A DNA stretch of 64,000 bases from Acanthosepion esculentum (lineage: Eukaryota > Mollusca > Cephalopoda > Sepiida > Sepiidae). The stretch covers positions 85,805,573 through 85,869,572 of the forward strand of contig OZ038510.1 of the NCBI GenBank assembly GCA_964036315.1, given 5' to 3'. Position 1 is the stretch's first letter, and each line of letters starts with the position of its first letter. The translations under genes and the position numbers were made by a program. The notes below the pieces were generated by a model. The model was given only the letters and a program-made list of their open reading frames with translations, was not told the origin of the DNA and did no database searches. Of the stretch, positions 55,550-64,000 are shown piece by piece.

Positions 55550-56108
55550 CTTTTAGCAGAGGGCGGGACGGGCAATGCTGAAATTCGAAAATACATTGGG
55601 ATAGCAAAAGTTGCCTTCCAAAAGCTAAGCAAAGTAATAAGAACCAGGAAAATTTCGTTAGAAAAAAGTACTGAACTATTATGTAATATCGATCCTCCTA
55701 TATGGCAATGGATGCTTGGCAATCTCCTCACAGATGAAGAAGAGACAGAAATGTGGTTCTATAGAAGGATGCTGAGAATACCATAGGCCGGGCATGTGAG
55801 AAACGATGAAGTTTTAGAGAAAATGGGAAAAAAAGAACACTTATACTTAACATCAGGAAGTGACAGCTGAAATTTCTACAGCACACAATGAGGAAAGAGG
55901 GCTTGAAAAATTTGATACTCACAGGACAGATTAAAGGCAAGAAGGACAGAGGAAAACAACGCTTAACCTACGTAGTGAGTTTGAGTAAATGGATGGTGGA
56001 ACAACGTTTAGGAGAGATAAGAAAAATACAACATTTATTAAGAGCTACTGTATGGGGGTTCACTCATATCATAGCAGTAGAAATAAGCCTTGCGTTGACG
56101 GGATAAAA
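55550..56108 (+). pseudogene. RTE-like LINE C-terminus, decayed
   Basis: Shifting frames: SKVIRTRKI-like, then MWFYRRMLRIP, stop, HVRNDEVLEKMGKK, LTGQIKGKKDRGKQRLTY, VVSLSKWMVEQRLGEI, LLRATVWGFTHIIAVE. The same order as at 36-38 and 50.6 kb, with several stops. Confidence 0.75.
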
Positions 56109-56330
56109 TCATACTTGGCAGGAAATAAAACGTACACAAATAACAGGAAAAGATGGTAAATTGTATGCTAATTTCAAACAGTTTATTTATATTTTTCTGT
56201 GTGTATTGGTATGTGTATTTTTTACGTTACAATTGTTTTATGGTATATGTGATAAAAGGGAGAGTTTACTCCGTAGTATGCTGAAATTTACTTTTCTTGG
56301 GAGCTTTGAATAAATAAAAATGATATATCC

Positions 56331-56690
56331 TATTCTGCTTTCACAATCGAATCCATGGTAGATAATACTCAGCTTTTGTGCATGTACATGTTTGTGTGGA
56401 CATAATTACTAGAGGTGATATGTGTGTTTTATGTTGTAGTTTTGTTATTCTGCTTTCACAATTGAATACATGGTAGATGATACTCAGATTTTGTACATGT
56501 ACATGTTTGTGTGGACATAATTACTAGAGGTGATGATATGTGTGTGTTATGTTGTAGTTTTGTTATTCTGCTTTCACAATTGAATACATGGTAGATGATA
56601 TTCAGATTTTGTGCATATACATGTTTGTGTGGACATAATTACTAGAGGTGGTGATATGTGTGTGTTATGTTGTAGTTTTGTTGAAGTTAT
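56331..56690. repeat. Tandem repeat, three units of 115-118 bp
   Basis: TATTCTGCTTTCACAAT at 56331, 56446 and 56564. Units carry ATGGTAGATGATACTCAG, CATGTACATGTTTGTG and GGACATAATTACTAGAGG. More than 90% alike by eye. Confidence 0.93.
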
Positions 56691-56693
56691 ATT

Positions 56694-56896
56694 TTAGAAT
56701 ACAGTTTGATTTCTTTAAGAAATTTTAGGTCAAAATGTATTGCTGGTAATTTTTCTAATTTTTTTTTTTACAAAATTTATTGCTGGTAATTTTTAATATG
56801 AAAATGTATTTTTATACTTTCATAGATTTTTCACCTCAATTTGGAGGTTAACTATTTGCTTATACTAACACCATGGATCAGGGTGGTTGACACTGC
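56694..56896 (-). mobile_element. SINE-like element with shared tail, antisense partial
   Basis: Contains ATTGCTGGTAATTTTT twice, CCTCAATTTGGAGGTTAAC, TATTTGC and CATGGATCAGGGTGG, the reverse of the middle of the 7.5-kb element. The tail end is absent; the other side meets the U2-like sequence. Confidence 0.6.
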
Positions 56897-56901
56897 TCGG
56901 C

Positions 56902-57040
56902 CTGGAGGCCAGGATCGGAGTGTAGTATCTGTTCGCAGATCGCTCGCTTTGTCGGCCTTTTGGCTGAGAGCGTCACTTGATACTTACCTGGTGTAGGGAT
57001 TCGCCCCTGCGCTGGTAGTATCATGGCTACGACTAGCTTG
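56902..57040 (+). pseudogene. Chimeric U2/U2/U1 snRNA-like sequence
   Basis: First piece: CTGCTCGGCC, GGATCGGAGTGTAGTATC and TGTTC follow U2 nt 5 to about 45. Second: ATCGCTCGCTTTGTCGGCC and TTTTGGCTGAGA again match the U2 start. Third: ATACTTACCTGG is the exact U1 5' splice-site recognition end, followed by GTGTAGGG, plausible U1 sequence. It then degrades into short GCTATGACCAGC-type repeats to 57110. Confidence 0.65.
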
Positions 57041-57111
57041 GACCGGCTCCGGCCAGCTATGACAAGCCAAGACTAGCTATGACCAGCTTGGACAAGCTAT
57101 GACCAGCCAAC
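57041..57111. repeat. Short tandem repeat (about 22 bp)
   Basis: AGCTATGACCAGCTTGGAC and AGCTATGA(C)CAAGCC variants alternate over 70 bases between snRNA-like sequence and LINE tail. Confidence 0.7.
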
Positions 57112-57172
57112 ATAACATTAGTAATCCTTTGCATCTTAATGGCTTTATTGCCTTGCTTCATATGAAATGATT
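57112..57172 (+). mobile_element. LINE 3' tail, minimal
   Basis: TTAGTAATCCTTTGCATC, TTAATGGCTTTATTGCC, TTGCTTCATATGAAATGA: the conserved tail alone, directly after the snRNA-derived sequence. Confidence 0.65.
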
Positions 57173-57449
57173 AAAAAAAACTGATTCGACATAGATCTAG
57201 CAACTCTACACCATAAAAATTGTAGAGTGTATTCTTTTTCTTTGAGCTAGGTTTTAATCGCCTGGGCTCATTAAGCTTTCTAGCTTTGGTTGGCATCCAG
57301 TCTAGGAGAAAAAGACAACTCTGGATTCAAAGCTAGTTGGGCATATGGCTAGCATCTCAATCCCATAAGTACCTACATGTTATGGTAAGTCTGTAGCCCT
57401 TTGCTCCATAAGGGAGTCTACAGGGTTGACATATATATATTTCCTCAAG

Positions 57450-57785
57450 GACACAAGGCACAGTGGATAAGGCGTTAGTTAGATCCAGTGACAGGACCCA
57501 AAGAATGTCAGTTCAATACCTGGTTAAGTGGGTGGAGAACTTGGAGAGGGTAATTAACAGGAGATAACCTACATCCATTAGACATGACACATGGTGAAAA
57601 CACTCGGGTCCCCACGTTAAAAACCGACCTTGTGTCACAACCTGACTCAGTGGGGGGTCAAGTAAATACCTGGATCAGTGTGGTCCTGGGAACAACAGCA
57701 AGAGGTGGTTTCACGCTCCACAAAACCTCCAGTCAGAGGCCTTAGCTACCGGATGTTGTTTATCGTCATAAACAGGACGCTTATT
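57450..57785 (+). mobile_element. tRNA-headed SINE family C
   Basis: Head: CACAGTGGATAAGGCG (A-box-like), then GTCAGTTCAATACCTGG (B-box-like). Body: GGTAATTAACAGGAGATAAC, GACCTTGTGTCACAACC. End: TGGTCCTGGGAACAACAG, GAGGTGGTTTCACGC, ACCTCCAGTCAGAGGCC, GTTTATCGTCATAAACAGG. The last 110 bases are the reverse complement of the first part of the 7.5- and 48.2-kb elements. Confidence 0.75.
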
Positions 57786-58394
57786 CTGAAGTCAAACCAA
57801 TTTAATGAAATTAAACTTGTATTTAAAAACTAAATTCTACGGAACATTTATGTACGCTAGTAAATTTGTTTCCACCCTCACCAAATATTATTTTAATCTA
57901 TTGTTCTTTATTTTATTGCTATTATTATCGTTTTTCTTTCTGTTTTTTTCTCAGAGGTTGCAGACATCAAATTACAAGTTTCAAATTTGTATTAAAACAA
58001 AAATAATTGCTCGTTTCCCTTTTTTTTGTTTCAAGTTGGAACAAATTCTTAATAATAAATTTCGGAATTGCACCGAAAGTAACGTCAGTTCTTCTGAACT
58101 AATACTTTCAATCTCTTACCTTGTCACGATGACGTTTGTCCCAAAACTGAAGTGAATTGCTTGTGACAAGATGATTTATATATAGGCCCTGAGAGGGGAT
58201 TATTTTGCAGGAAATTTGCCCCTGCTGATGAAAACGTTAACACAGTTAATCCTTTCTTTCAATATAATCCTCGTATAATTTATATATTAAATTAATTTCA
58301 TTATTAATATTTTATTTTTCATATATATATTTTATTCATTTATATATAACATCGAGCAGTGTTTCAATAACACCAGTACTTGTATGCATTTCAT
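57786..58394. other. No recognisable gene
   Basis: The 116-codon frame at 57805 is hydrophobic and T-rich, with no motif. Confidence 0.35.
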
Positions 58395-58505
58395 ATAAAT
58401 ATAGAATCTCTGACTGATACCAAATCAGTCGGGTTTCAATCCCGGCTTGAGGCAATAGGACGTCTAGCCACACTGATAAGCTGTGAAACAGTCTGTCTGT
58501 GGATG

Positions 58506-58512
<7 letters not shown>
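58395..58512 (+). mobile_element. SINE family E, copy 3
   Basis: ACTGATACCAAATCAGTCGG, GTTTCAATCCCGGCTTG, AACAGTCTGTCTGTGG, then (TA)n. Best-preserved copy. Confidence 0.75.

Positions 58513-58550
<38 letters not shown>
58511..58550. repeat. (TA)n microsatellite
   Basis: Immediately follows the SINE E end. Confidence 0.95.
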
Positions 58551-58554
<4 letters not shown>

Positions 58555-58617
58555 ATAACAAATGGAGTATAATTCCACTATCCCTAACGTTAAATTTAAA
58601 AGAGGGCTCAATACATA

Positions 58618-58763
58618 GTAGAACTAAATTGTCTGGGATTTATATGCAGACAACTTCGTGTCATGACCTATATAATAAAAAAAATTCTTTTCGGTGAGTT
58701 TGAATTTAGCGTAGGTCACATTCGATTGGTTAATCACGGTAAAGCTCTCAAGCCTATTTTTAA
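58618..58763. repeat. Dispersed repeat, copy 2 of 2
   Basis: About 95% alike by eye to 55064-55211. Here the sequence continues into a TATA-like CACTATAAATCCTGGG at 58823. Confidence 0.85.
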
Positions 58764-59150
58764 GCATTTTCGGAGTTAGCTCCTCCTTAATTCCCTAATT
58801 GTTCACTAGGGCACGCTCTCCCCACACTATAAATCCTGGGCGACTTCTTGCCTCGTTCTCTTTTTTTACTTTGCATTTCAGCGGACACATTTAAAAATGT
58901 GATCTCTCGCAGATATCAGCGTTTTCGCCCCACTTGTGAGAAAACACCATGAAACATACATACACGTAAGTATGAACATTCACCAAAATACAAACTCTTT
59001 ACGTTCACACACGAACACAAATGTTAATGTCTATGTCCATTGTAAATCTTGTTGTTTATTACATATATTTTCTTTGACATATATCGGTCTTGTTTGTTTT
59101 CTTTACATCTTCGGTTGGACTCAATTTGAGTCCGCCATGTTGTTGCAGTT
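58764..59150 (+). promoter_or_regulatory. Possible Pol II promoter-like segment
   Basis: CACTATAAATCCTGGG (58823) about 30 bases upstream of a pyrimidine-rich CTTGCCTCGTTCTC, and a donor-like GTAAGTATG at 58967. The upstream sequence is a dispersed repeat, so it may be an LTR promoter rather than a host one. Weak, motif only. Confidence 0.25.
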
Positions 59151-59152
59151 GT

Positions 59153-59690
59153 TATTAAGGAGAGAGAACCATATAAGAAGAGGAATTAAGACGACAGAAG
59201 ATAAGGATTGACATTGCATTTAATCATTTCATCCCAAGTAAGGCAATAAATCTACTAAGACGCAAGGAGTTACTGAGTGTGAAAGAATATGAGAAAAAGA
59301 AAAACATTATTAAGGAGAGAGAAGAATAAAAGAAGAGGAATTAAGAAGACAGAAGATAACGATTGACATTGCATTCAATCATTTCATCCCAAGTAAGGCA
59401 ATAAATCTACTAAGACGCAAGGAGTGACTGAGTGTGAAAGAATAAGAGAAAAAGAAAAACATCATTAAGGAGAGAGAACAATAAAAGAAGATGAATTAAG
59501 AAGACGGGAGATAACAATTGACATTGCATTTAATCATTTCATCCCAAGCAAGGCGATAAAGCTACTAAGACGCAAGGAGTTACTGAGTGTGAAAGAATAT
59601 GAGAAAACGAAAAACATTATTAAGGAGAGAGAACAATAAAAGAAGAGGAATTAAGAAGACGGAAGATAACGATTGACATTACAATTACAT
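59153..59690 (-). repeat. Tandemly repeated LINE 3' UTR and tail, 156-bp period
   Basis: TTAAGGAGAGAGAA at 59153, 59309, 59465 and 59621. Each unit contains the antisense LINE tail (TTTCATCCCAAGTAAGGC and ACTAAGACGCAAGGAG). It is followed at 59690 by LINE coding sequence, so the 3' end of one element is reiterated about three times. Confidence 0.9.
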
Positions 59691-60113
59691 TTTTTAAGAT
59701 CGAAGTTGACTGAGAAAGTACGAAGCCGGACGGGAATCTCACAATAGAGGCAACTGTAAACAAGGGATTTATGGTTGCATCTAGCAATTTCACCTGTAAG
59801 ATTATGATACCTAGCCGCCAATCTAGTACTGCGTTTAAAGTCATAAATTGTAGATCCAATGAGAAAAGTGCGTCAGAACAATTACCATGAAAGTATTTAT
59901 AGAAATGACACAGGGAAGCTATGTTACGACTGCGGGAATGGAACTGAAGCAGAGATGCCAGGTCAGGACTGATAATGTTGCTGATTCTTCTTTGGATTTC
60001 GTCAAGAATCTCTAGATATATAGCAGAAGCATCAGACTAGACGCGACAGCGATGTTCAGTACACGGACGAATGGTAGAATTATAAATGTGTATGCCAGAT
60101 TCTGACGGGAAGA
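59691..60113 (-). pseudogene. CR1/jockey-like LINE C-terminus, diverged
   Basis: Minus strand: ILDEIQRRISNIISPDLAS, FHSRSRNIASLCHFYKYFHG, NCSDALFSL, then shifted VRFPSGFVLSQSTSILKNV. Parallels VLDKIQRRICNVIGPDLS and YKYFHGNCSEELLSL in the 35.6-kb copy. Stops and shifts present. Its 5' side ends where the 5S-like sequence begins. Confidence 0.8.
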
Positions 60114-60495
60114 ACTTAGGGCCATATCACATACGATCACCAAAGTTAAGCAAAGTTAAATCTGGTCAGTACCTAAATGAGTGACCGCTTGGTTATACCA
60201 GGTGCTGTAAGCTATGATGTACGGGTGATGTCTTGGATAAGGGTAGAGAATTGTTAATCGGTGTGCTAAGTTCCAATTCCACTTGGATTTGTAATATCCA
60301 CTTATGTGCAAATACCCTTGGTATTAATCCACTTCTTCTCTCTCCTCCAGTTATGGGTTAATTAGTAAGACTTGTTTCACTAAAACTATTATTATCGCTA
60401 AAAAAAAATAAAAATGGTGTACAAAATATTTAGATGTAGACATTAAATAACCTATAGAGGTGTTGATATTCCGCTAAACTAAAACAACAAAACAA
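60114..60495 (+). mobile_element. 5S rRNA-headed SINE-like element
   Basis: 60114-60213 follows 5S rRNA: GGGCCATATCAC, then a deletion of about 20 bases, then ACGATCACCAAAGTTAAG, TCTGGTCAGTACC, AAATGAGTGACCGCTTGG, TTATACCAGGTGCTGTAAG. The internal promoter boxes are largely kept. The body has ATGTGCAAATACCCTTGG and CTCCAGTTATGGGTTAA like the tRNA SINEs. The tail GTGTTGATATTCCGCTAAAC matches the 8.0- and 48.5-kb elements. This layout fits a 5S-derived (SINE3-type) element rather than a simple 5S pseudogene. Confidence 0.72.
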
Positions 60496-61656
60496 TCTAG
60501 CGAGAAAAAACTGCCAAGCACGGCCCGTGAAGGGTAATGCAAATTTTACAATTCGTAGTCGCCGGAGTTAAAAACGAATGTGTAGACCGAATAGTAGGAG
60601 TGACGAGTGTAAGTTTATCTGTGTGTACGACTCAGGACACCTTTTCTCTACTGCCTTAATCAACACGTTTTTTTTTTAATTTCATAGTTTCATCCAGACT
60701 CCAAGAATAAGGAAGTTGGGTCTGTTATTATTGGTTAAAAAATGTGTAGTATAAACTATTATGATTCCGTCTATAGTCATTCAATTTGAGAAGATTTAAA
60801 TATGATTTTTCAATACCAGATTTTTCTTATTACTTGCTTATAACTTTCTAAAAAGAATAATAGCTTTTCCATCGGTCGATAAAATCTCAGATACATTTGC
60901 CACAAAGAAGCGCGAATTTCTTACTAAAATGAACAGATAGTTATTGTCGACTCAGCTACACAGAAAATTAATTCAGTAACAACGATATTATTTACCGGCC
61001 CGTTCGTTTGGTTTGTTTTGTTCCTATAATTTTGGGTGTGAAAAGCCTTCTACTAATGCCAAAAAACGAACAAAAAAAAAGAAAAGGAGAAATGAAATGT
61101 TTTCGCTTAATTTTGTCTACTTGAGACTTTTCATTTTGTTTAGCAAACGATCGTCACATCATTGAGAATCGCTTTAGAGATGTTGGCGATTAATTCCGGG
61201 AAGGTGTCAAGCAACACACTTCAACCGAATTGTCTGGGAGAAAATTAAAAAGTGGTTCAAATTGGCAATGGGTGTGTAAGCGGGAACAAAATGGCGACAA
61301 AAGGGCGGGAAAAAATTAATCAGACTCCCAGTTGTGTTCGCAACTCTTAGCAAATAAAGCTGAAACTTTTCTTCTCGCAACAGATTGTTTTTTCGAAAAA
61401 GAAAGCAAGACGGTGTTTGCGAGTATTTATTTATTTTGACTTCAGTTTTCATTGAAAATAAAAGACTTTATAAACTGCGAACTTTACCATGGAACTACGG
61501 TTAGCTATGTCGTCTTAAAGACCCTAAATACTATAGTAAGATATGCCCTTATCGAGCACTCAGTATTTATAGCCTTGGGCTACACTTAGTGAAGTAAATG
61601 TCAGGATAACTGCTTCAGTGTTTCCCTATAGATGTGCTGAAATGCATGATGGTTTT

Positions 61657-61660
<4 letters not shown>
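60496..61660. other. No recognisable gene
   Basis: The 81-codon antisense frame at 61207-61452 has mixed composition but no recognised motif. AAAATGGCGACAAAAGGGCG at 61288 is locally GC-richer. Confidence 0.35.

Positions 61661-61708
<48 letters not shown>
61656..61708. repeat. (CA)n-(TA)n microsatellite
   Basis: Short CA run then about 18 TA units. Confidence 0.95.
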
Positions 61709-61711
<3 letters not shown>

Positions 61712-61790
61712 GAAATATAGTCTTAAAGTGTGCTTTATTTATAAGTATAAAGTGCTGAATATCAGAGATAGAGCATGTGTAAATATAAAA

Positions 61791-61990
61791 GTGAACATAC
61801 GTCGACACTTAGAAACGACAGTCTGTTTCATGCTAGATGCAATCGACTTCCGGTAAAAATAACCGTCAAAATAGACTACCCATAATGCACCACTGACCAG
61901 TATATATAAATAGCCGAGAAAAATAACAGCACTAGTTGCATCTAGCATGAAACAGACTGTCGTTCTCTAAGTGTTGACTTCTATGTTCAC
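61791..61990. mobile_element. Foldback element with about 52-bp arms
   Basis: GTGAACATACGTCGACACTT, then GACAGTCTGTTTCATGC, TAGATGCAA at the left. TTGCATCTAGCATG, AAACAGACTGTCG, AAGTGTTGACTTC, TATGTTCAC at the right. The loop is about 92 bases. (TA)n lies on the right and 80 bases to the left. Confidence 0.85.

Positions 61991-61995
<5 letters not shown>

Positions 61996-62032
<37 letters not shown>
61996..62032. repeat. (TA)n microsatellite
   Basis: Separates two foldback elements. Confidence 0.95.
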
Positions 62033-62035
<3 letters not shown>

Positions 62036-62328
62036 AATTGGACATAGTCCGACAATTTATTTAAAGACATTTATATATATTATGTTTAACGTTCTTTTTA
62101 TAGATACAAGTATTTAAGCAAATGCTCTGTTTTATAATAAACAGTATTAAATAACATTTAGCGGCCTGAATGTCCGAGAAATTTTCATAGAAAAAGAACG
62201 TTAAACATAATATATATATAAATGTCTTTAAATAAATTATCGGACTATGTCCAATTCAAAAATATATGACGTCATTTGTTTACATTTGATACGCTAGAGC
62301 AGATATGAATAGAAGAGATTCATGGAAG

Positions 62329-62491
62329 ATCATTTCGCGTGATGTGCCTTAACCGTTCGGCCACAGATGAGCGTCTGGTTAGCAAGGTCGATTTTATTAT
62401 CTTTAAACTTAATTTAAAGATAATAAAATCGACCTTGCTAACCAGACGCTCATCTGTGGCCGAACGGTTAAGGCACATCACGCGAAATGAT
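62329..62491. repeat. Perfect 79-bp inverted repeat with 5-bp spacer
   Basis: Arms 62329-62407 and 62413-62491 are exact complements around CTTAA. Each arm runs from TTTAAAGATAATAAAATC through GACCTTGCTAACCAGACGC to GGCCGAACGGTTAAGG and CACGCGAAATGAT, so both arms contain the 5' half of a tRNA-like sequence. Confidence 0.95.
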
Positions 62492-62530
62492 GGTTCCGTA
62501 TAGGATACAGGTTCGATTCCTGTCGGAGAG
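62445..62530 (+). tRNA. tRNA-like (Leu/Ser-type A box), probably element-derived
   Basis: A box TGGCCGAACGGTTAAGG, typical of class II tRNAs, and perfect T arm ACAGG-TTCGATT-CCTGT. The acceptor is weak: TCATCTG against CGGAGAG pairs at only five positions with wobble. The 3' half is shared with the 17.6-kb tRNA-like sequence but the 5' half differs. The palindrome repeats its 5' half in antisense. Confidence 0.45.
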
Positions 62531-62664
62531 CGAAAATTTTCTATGAAAATTCCTCGGACATTCAGGCCGATAAATGTTATTTAATACTGTTTATTATAAA
62601 ACAGAGCATTTGCTTAAATACTTGTATCTATAAAAAGAACGTTAAACATAATATATATAAATGT

Positions 62665-62667
<3 letters not shown>

Positions 62668-62754
<87 letters not shown>
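62668..62754. repeat. (TA)n microsatellite
   Basis: About 43 units ending the foldback element. Confidence 0.95.
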
Positions 62755-62756
<2 letters not shown>

Positions 62757-62864
62757 GCAATGCTCTTCAACTAGAATCGAGATCTCCTAGCCAGTTACGT
62801 CTTTCGTATAGTAAAAACGTTAAAATTCCCTTACACTCTGACTTACGACGATAGCTTGGGGTTA

Positions 62865-62968
62865 GAATCTCTGACTCATACCAAATCGATCGGTTTTCGA
62901 TCCCGGCTTGAAGCAATCAAATGTTTTGCCATACTGATGAGCTGCGAAACAGTCTGTCCGTGAATATA
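62865..62968 (+). mobile_element. SINE family E, copy 4
   Basis: CTCATACCAAATCGATCGG, TTTTCGATCCCGGCTTGA, AACAGTCTGTCCGTG, then a short TA run. Confidence 0.65.
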
Positions 62969-63174
62969 TATATATAGTCATTCTATATATCCACATAGAA
63001 TTAATTTTTTTTTTAAATTTATTTATTTAATTTTACTACAATTCATTTAAATAATTTAACAAATATCTCGCGATAACCAGAAATATTTTAAAAAAATGTG
63101 TTAACCCAAAATAATATGCACCTGAGGGTTTCATAAGCATGAAACTTAGTTGTGCAGCTAATGTTGGGTATTAT

Positions 63175-63176
<2 letters not shown>

Positions 63177-63236
<60 letters not shown>
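63177..63236. repeat. (TA)n microsatellite
   Basis: About 29 units. Confidence 0.95.
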
Positions 63237-63238
<2 letters not shown>

Positions 63239-63247
63239 GGTGTGTTT

Positions 63248-63345
63248 GTTTATAATGATTAGATTAGTGAGTTCGATCCTCACTGGGTGCCCCATACTTT
63301 CGGCCTTGTGCCACATCTAAGCTACCCTGACGATCCGTTTAGGTG
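63248..63345 (+). mobile_element. SINE family D, 5'-shortened
   Basis: GAGTTCGATCCTCACTGGG, TGCCCCATAC, GGCCTTGTGCCACATC, TAAGCTACCC. Lacks most of the A-box half. Confidence 0.65.
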
Positions 63346-63368
63346 AAACGTATTTAGGTTTGCCTGTC

Positions 63369-63371
<3 letters not shown>

Positions 63372-63411
<40 letters not shown>
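63372..63411. repeat. (TA)n microsatellite
   Basis: About 19 units. Confidence 0.95.
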
Positions 63412-63414
<3 letters not shown>

Positions 63415-63471
63415 CAGGAGGTTTTGAGGAGCGTGGAACCACCTCTTAATTGCTGCTGTTCCCAGGTCCAC
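63412..63471 (+). mobile_element. Fragment of the 7.5-kb-type SINE
   Basis: CAGGAGGTTTTGAGGAGCG, TGGAACCACCTCTTAATTGC, GTTCCCAGGTCCAC, cut off at the 346-bp repeat. Confidence 0.65.
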
Positions 63472-64000
63472 GCCGTAAAGATTTTTTTGCCGTAGGAAGA
63501 ATGGCCTCTGGAATTTTAGCCGTATAAATTTTTCCGTTTATGCGATTGTCTGTAAGACAATTTAGTCGCATATTATTAATATAATAAGTACGATGTTATC
63601 ACGTATGAAAGGAGGGAAGAGGACCTCGTCTACGTCTGTGTCTCTTTCTTACATATACTGAATTCATATGAGGCCGGTTTGCTTCTCCGTATATATTCTA
63701 AAATTTTTTCAGATCCTTCTCAAATATGTAAGGTTTTCCAAACACTTCCAGCTGATCTTTTAACGTAGATTATCTAAGGCTTTTGAGTAGATATAATTGA
63801 TGTTTCTAGAAACATTCGCCGTAAACTTTTTTTGCCGTAGGAAGACTGGCCTTAGTAATATTCGCCGTATACATTTTTCCGTTTATGTGATTGGCTGTAA
63901 GGATATTTCGACGCATATTATTAATATGATAAGTATGTTGTTACCATGTAAGAAAGTGTGGAAGAGAACCTCGTCTACGTCTTTCTCTCTTTTTTCATAT
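63472..64000. repeat. 346-bp tandem repeat, incomplete at window end
   Basis: GCCGTAAA at 63472 and 63818. Both units carry TTTGCCGTAGGAAGA, TTTTTCCGTTTATG, GCATATTATTAATAT and ACCTCGTCTACGTCT. The second unit runs off the window, so the copy number is unknown. Confidence 0.85.

Larger units (their letters stand above)
62033..62755. mobile_element. tRNA-associated foldback element, rearranged copy 2
   Basis: Left terminal segment 62033-62100 (GGACATAGTCCGACAATTT, TATGTTTAACGTTC) recurs inverted at 62196-62261. The unique block (AACAGTATTAAATAAC, CGGCCTGAATGTCCG) at 62100-62195 recurs inverted at 62524-62640. A central perfect palindrome and a tRNA-like sequence lie between. Terminal (TA)n at 62668-62754. 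The order and blocks match 17.45-17.87 kb. Confidence 0.75.

Noticed and set aside
56970..57040. Complete U1 snRNA gene
   Set aside because: Only the first 12 nt match exactly and the rest does not keep stem-loops or an Sm site.
58823..58980. Host gene promoter and first exon
   Set aside because: A TATA-like word and a donor-like word alone are weak, and the upstream sequence is a dispersed repeat; listed only as a low-confidence feature.

Overview
This window is eukaryotic, AT-rich, and almost entirely dispersed and tandem repeats. I find no intact host protein-coding gene on either strand. Most long open frames are low-complexity readings of (TATC)n, (GAAA)n, (AT)n and (ATT)n arrays. The mix suggests an invertebrate genome, most likely a mollusc: RLE-type and RTE/CR1-like LINE fragments, Penelope GIY-YIG remnants, Tc1/mariner relics, several tRNA-headed SINEs sharing a tail, long GATA arrays and abundant (TA)n. 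This is inferred from repeat style, not from a diagnostic host gene.

Layout. 1-9.9 kb: (TATC/GATA)n arrays carrying one recurring spacer word, a cluster of RLE-type LINE 3' ends set in TAA repeats, a tandem array of antisense U2 snRNA-like segments, and a LINE 3' end with an internal tandem repeat. 11-13.4 kb: a SINE, a decayed mariner joined to a decayed Tc1 transposase, then a LINE tail. 14.4-16.9 kb: a GAAA-based composite array. 17.4-22.7 kb: a foldback element with a tRNA-like segment, an HTH-transposase-like repeat, Penelope-like GIY-YIG remnants and RTE-like tails. 23.4-29.7 kb: a 57-bp repeat, then about 4.9 kb of 68-bp satellite with higher-order duplication. 30.8-31.5 kb: a DUF4817-type transposase relic. 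34.4-40.9 kb: nested LINE fragments of three kinds, including a duplicated block. 41-45 kb: SINEs and (TA)n. 46.2-47.8 kb: a 73-bp satellite ending in an antisense 5S rRNA-like sequence. 48-53 kb: SINEs, a tandem tRNA-like array, an antisense RTE-like fragment and a three-copy LTR-like composite repeat. 55-60.5 kb: LINE fragments, a chimeric U2/U1-like sequence upstream of a LINE tail, and a 5S-headed SINE. 61.8-62.8 kb: nested palindromes including a perfect 79-bp inverted repeat with tRNA-like arms. 63.5-64 kb: a 346-bp tandem repeat running off the end.

The parts relate as retrotransposons and their parasites. LINE families share a conserved 3' tail. SINEs and snRNA/5S-derived sequences reuse LINE- or SINE-like tails. 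Microsatellites (TAA, TA, TATC) sit at many element junctions, either as target or as tail. Every recognisable transposase or reverse transcriptase here is truncated or carries stops or frameshifts. The closest to intact is a 242-codon C-terminal reading of an RLE retrotransposon at 2.87-3.6 kb.
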